Both the position numbers and the translations under genes were made by a program. A stretch of 64,000 bases of DNA from Deinandra increscens subsp. villosa (lineage: Eukaryota; Streptophyta; Magnoliopsida; Asterales; Asteraceae): the NCBI GenBank assembly GCA_039602395.1, contig JBCNJP010000010.1, positions 93,091,729 to 93,155,728 of the forward strand, read 5' to 3'. Below, one piece after another: positions 61,586 to 64,000 of the stretch. How positions within the stretch are numbered: the stretch's first letter is position 1; each line of letters begins with the position of its first letter. Under the pieces are notes generated by a model that was given only the letters and a program-made list of their open reading frames with translations, had not been told where the DNA came from and made no database searches.

Positions 61586-63223
61586 GTGTAGATAAAATAT
61601 AGCTATTTTTAAACCTTTTTAGTAGTGTTAAGCTTTTAAAAATATAATATCTGATTTACTTGACAACTACTATTTCACCACATTATACGGGCAAGTATAC
61701 CCATCGTGGGCAGTATAGTAGTGGTAAGTTGAATCGGGGTCGATCATGACACAATGGAAAGTGAGAGATCTGGATACTCAGTCCGATGTTATCATCTAGC
61801 CAAATCTAATTTTAGCTTTAAGAAAAGGTTAAAGAAAATGAAACAAAAGAAAAGAAAAGGGATAAGATGGTATTTTAGAGAAATGTAAATCGAAGTTAAT
61901 GTTACTTGCGAGAACTTACCGGTGGTTGAGGAAAGTTGAACCGACACTTATAATCTTGCTTAAGATTGTTCACTAGCAGAAGATCAGTCACCTTTCGTAA
62001 TCTTAGGCTGATTCAACATCCAACTGCTAATCGTCTACGAGGAGTACGAATGCCAAGGGAAGGTGTTACTAGTGATCAAACGAAGTAGTGTAATTCCACT
62101 TAGTTATGGGGTCCCTCAAACCGGCCGACTTACCGTACTCGACACGTCGTCATATACCAGCAGGGGAACAACCCTGCGTGCCGCATTATTTTATTATGAA
62201 AGTCCGTTTCTTCCGTGCACCGCTCTCGCGCATGCACGTCCGGTGTAACTAGAGCCAAGTTCACAAACACGTACCATCTCGGCTTCTGTGAAGTGACAAA
62301 ATATTACCAACCCCCATTCCCAACCAAATACTTTCAGCCCGCACTTACGTGGTTAGCGTAGTTTGCTTACATAGACATAAGGACCTCGAACGTATCATGT
62401 AGCATGGGGCGCGAGTCACCTTTCGGATCATGCATCGTCCCCCGACCGGGTGTCACAAGTCCGACCTTTGGTATTTCGACTCCCCAAATGATCTGTGATA
62501 CGTAGAGCACGCTTGGCAGTAATACACTTTCAATAAAGAGGGTTTTCATAAAGTCATTAAACACACCTTAAGCGAGCTTATAAGGTTGTTAACCAACCCA
62601 CCAAAGGTTTGTTACTTCCCAAGTAAATATAAGAGTTTAGCCAAGCATGGCTTTAATGATTTGTTTAAGAGAAAGAGAAGATTTCATAAACAAAAGCTTA
62701 CTAATTCTTACTTAAGTTAAAGTTCTTATAAACTTGATTACAAGACCCGAGAACACCAAATGACTCAATACCTAGGAGAGGAAGAAAAGAATTGAGTGAG
62801 TTGCAAATGAGGAGGAGGCCGGATTTTATAGGCAGTTCACGGAGTTTGGCATGGGGCATGCCATGTCAGGGAAATCTTTGAGAATCGCTGCTTTGACATT
62901 GCATGGGTCGTGCCTAGCTTCGCACGGGCCGTGCCATGTCAGATGGACAGTTCCACGGGGCGTGCTAAGTCAGGGGCACGGTCGTGCTGATCAGACGCGT
63001 GTCAGATAAGCTTTTTGGCATCGGTATGGGGAGTGTTAGGTTAGGCAAGGGGCGTGCTAAACTTGGAAAATCTTGGAACTTCAAGTTTTTCTTATGTTTT
63101 TATATCATAATTTGTTCCTTTTATGATTTTTGCCCTTTCAAACCTGAAAAACTAAAAAGAATACAAAATAGACTTGCTTTGAAGTTAGCATATCAGATTT
63201 TTGCATTTTTGTGAGAGATATTT
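61586..63223. other. Repeat-derived noncoding DNA
   Basis: No coding region is supported. Stretches such as GGGCAAGTATACCCATCGTGGGCAGT-like sequence (61689 onward) and the GC-rich repeats at 62846-63056 resemble LTR or untranslated retroelement DNA, but I cannot define element borders. Confidence 0.4.
62846..63056. repeat. Dispersed GCACGGGGCGTGC-type quasi-palindromes
   Basis: About seven related words (GCATGGGGCATGCC, GCATGGGTCGTGCC, GCACGGGCCGTGCC, CACGGGGCGTGCT, GCACGGTCGTGCT, TATGGGGAGTGTT, AAGGGGCGTGCT), several followed by a (C/A)TGTCAG or TAAGTCAGG word, spaced about 20-50 bases apart. Confidence 0.75.
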
Positions 63224-64000
63224 TGTCACACCCTGTAAGATTTATGTCGGGATGCGAAGAAGGTGATCACAGTCAAGGTTACGAACGTACTCTGGATGGT
63301 TCAACAACTAGAGCCGTTTTGGAAATTGTTTAATTGTTGGAGTAAATAAGAGTGTTTCCAATATCATTACGCAGCGGATTAATTGTAATGAGAAAAGTAA
63401 ATTGTTTTAAGTTACAACACATAAGTTTTCAAAATATTTTTAGGACATGACACCGTTAGGTGTTATGTCAGGAAAATCTCCAAAAGCTAAACCGTACTCC
63501 AGGTACAAACGAAAAGTCCTAAAGATGCAAAGACAGGAGACAAGCAAGCAGGTCCGATGCATGCACAGCAATTAAGTTCAAGTACCTGAGAATTCATACG
63601 AGAAAACGGTCAACAAATAATTGTTGGTGAGTTTCACAGGTTTAAAGTGCTAGCAGTTAAAGGTTGAATGAAAATAGTAATTGAAAACAGTTCATGTTAA
63701 TAATTGACAATATCAGATAAGACTAGTTGATAAAGTTACCATGTACCCTGAATACCGAAACTGATTGTTTACCCACTCTTGGTACCATTTGTCCGGTTGG
63801 TACCGCATAGATATGACATAACAATTTGTACTCTTTGATTAAAAGACGGAGTCACGATTGGAGCTACCAATCAGTGCAGGGGCGTTAACCCAATAGATCT
63901 ATTCAAACGTTACCGTTTGCAAATGATAATTATTCGGATTCAGTTAATAGTGGGGTTTGGGTTATAACATGAATGAACATGAGATAACAAGTTTGGACAA
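63224..64000. mobile_element. Partial Ty3-type LTR cut by the window end
   Basis: TGTCACACCCTGTAAG at 63224 matches the terminal style of the Tekay-like LTRs here (TGTCACACCCCGCCCC). No protein domain follows within the window. Family and orientation cannot be settled without the rest. Confidence 0.5.

Overview
This window is nuclear DNA of a flowering plant, almost certainly a eudicot and plausibly Asteraceae (family-level guess only). The evidence is intron-containing genes with GT-AG borders, a plant-only NAC transcription factor, a plant-type HRD1 ubiquitin ligase, G-type lectin receptor-like kinases, and dense nested LTR retrotransposons. Two 500-base N runs (43501-44000, 59550-60049) are assembly gaps of unknown true size.

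Layout. 1-3.6 kb: a NAC gene on the + strand (NAC082-like) with a 5'UTR intron, a 36-codon upstream ORF that looks like a conserved-peptide uORF, and two coding exons. A decayed copy of its last ~75 codons lies at 4.47-4.70 kb. 6.1-6.5 kb: a hAT-type MITE with an 8-bp target duplication. 7.1-10.7 kb (minus): an intact six-coding-exon HRD1 (ERAD E3 ligase) gene, predicted 485 aa. 12.9-36.3 kb: two neighbouring minus-strand G-type lectin receptor-like kinase genes, each broken by an LTR retrotransposon. RLK-A is split into an N-terminal part (25.8-26.8 kb) and a C-terminal kinase exon (12.95-13.31 kb) by a rearranged Tat/Retand-like Ty3 element. RLK-B (27.5-29.8 kb) is separated from its signal-peptide start (36.22-36.28 kb) by a Tekay-like chromovirus.

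The Tat-like element carries gag-pro and pol in one frame separated by a leaky-type stop (UAG CAA UUA). Its 3' part (22-bp tandem repeats, a spliced antisense ORF, polypurine tract and a truncated LTR) lies inverted relative to gag-pol. A 2.1-kb solo LTR with a TATTC target duplication sits inside it.

36.3-40.8 kb has no recognised gene but holds a ~1-kb Mutator-like element with ~170-bp inverted repeats and a 9-bp target duplication. 40.8-43.5 kb is a degraded Ty1/copia element cut by the first gap. 44.0-59.5 kb is a nested pair: an old Tekay-like element interrupted by a very young, complete 11,966-bp Tekay-like element (44220-56185). The young element has nearly identical 2.45-kb LTRs, a TSD of ATTTA, one uninterrupted gag-pol frame, and an extra 362-codon ORF between the 5' LTR and gag. 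60.05-61.6 kb is the 5' end of another copia-like element whose leader carries many copies of GTTTACGA. 61.6-64.0 kb is repeat-derived noncoding DNA, ending in the start of another Ty3-type LTR.

The host genes here are independent of one another. The retroelement proteins form the usual gag/protease/RT/RNase H/integrase replication set.
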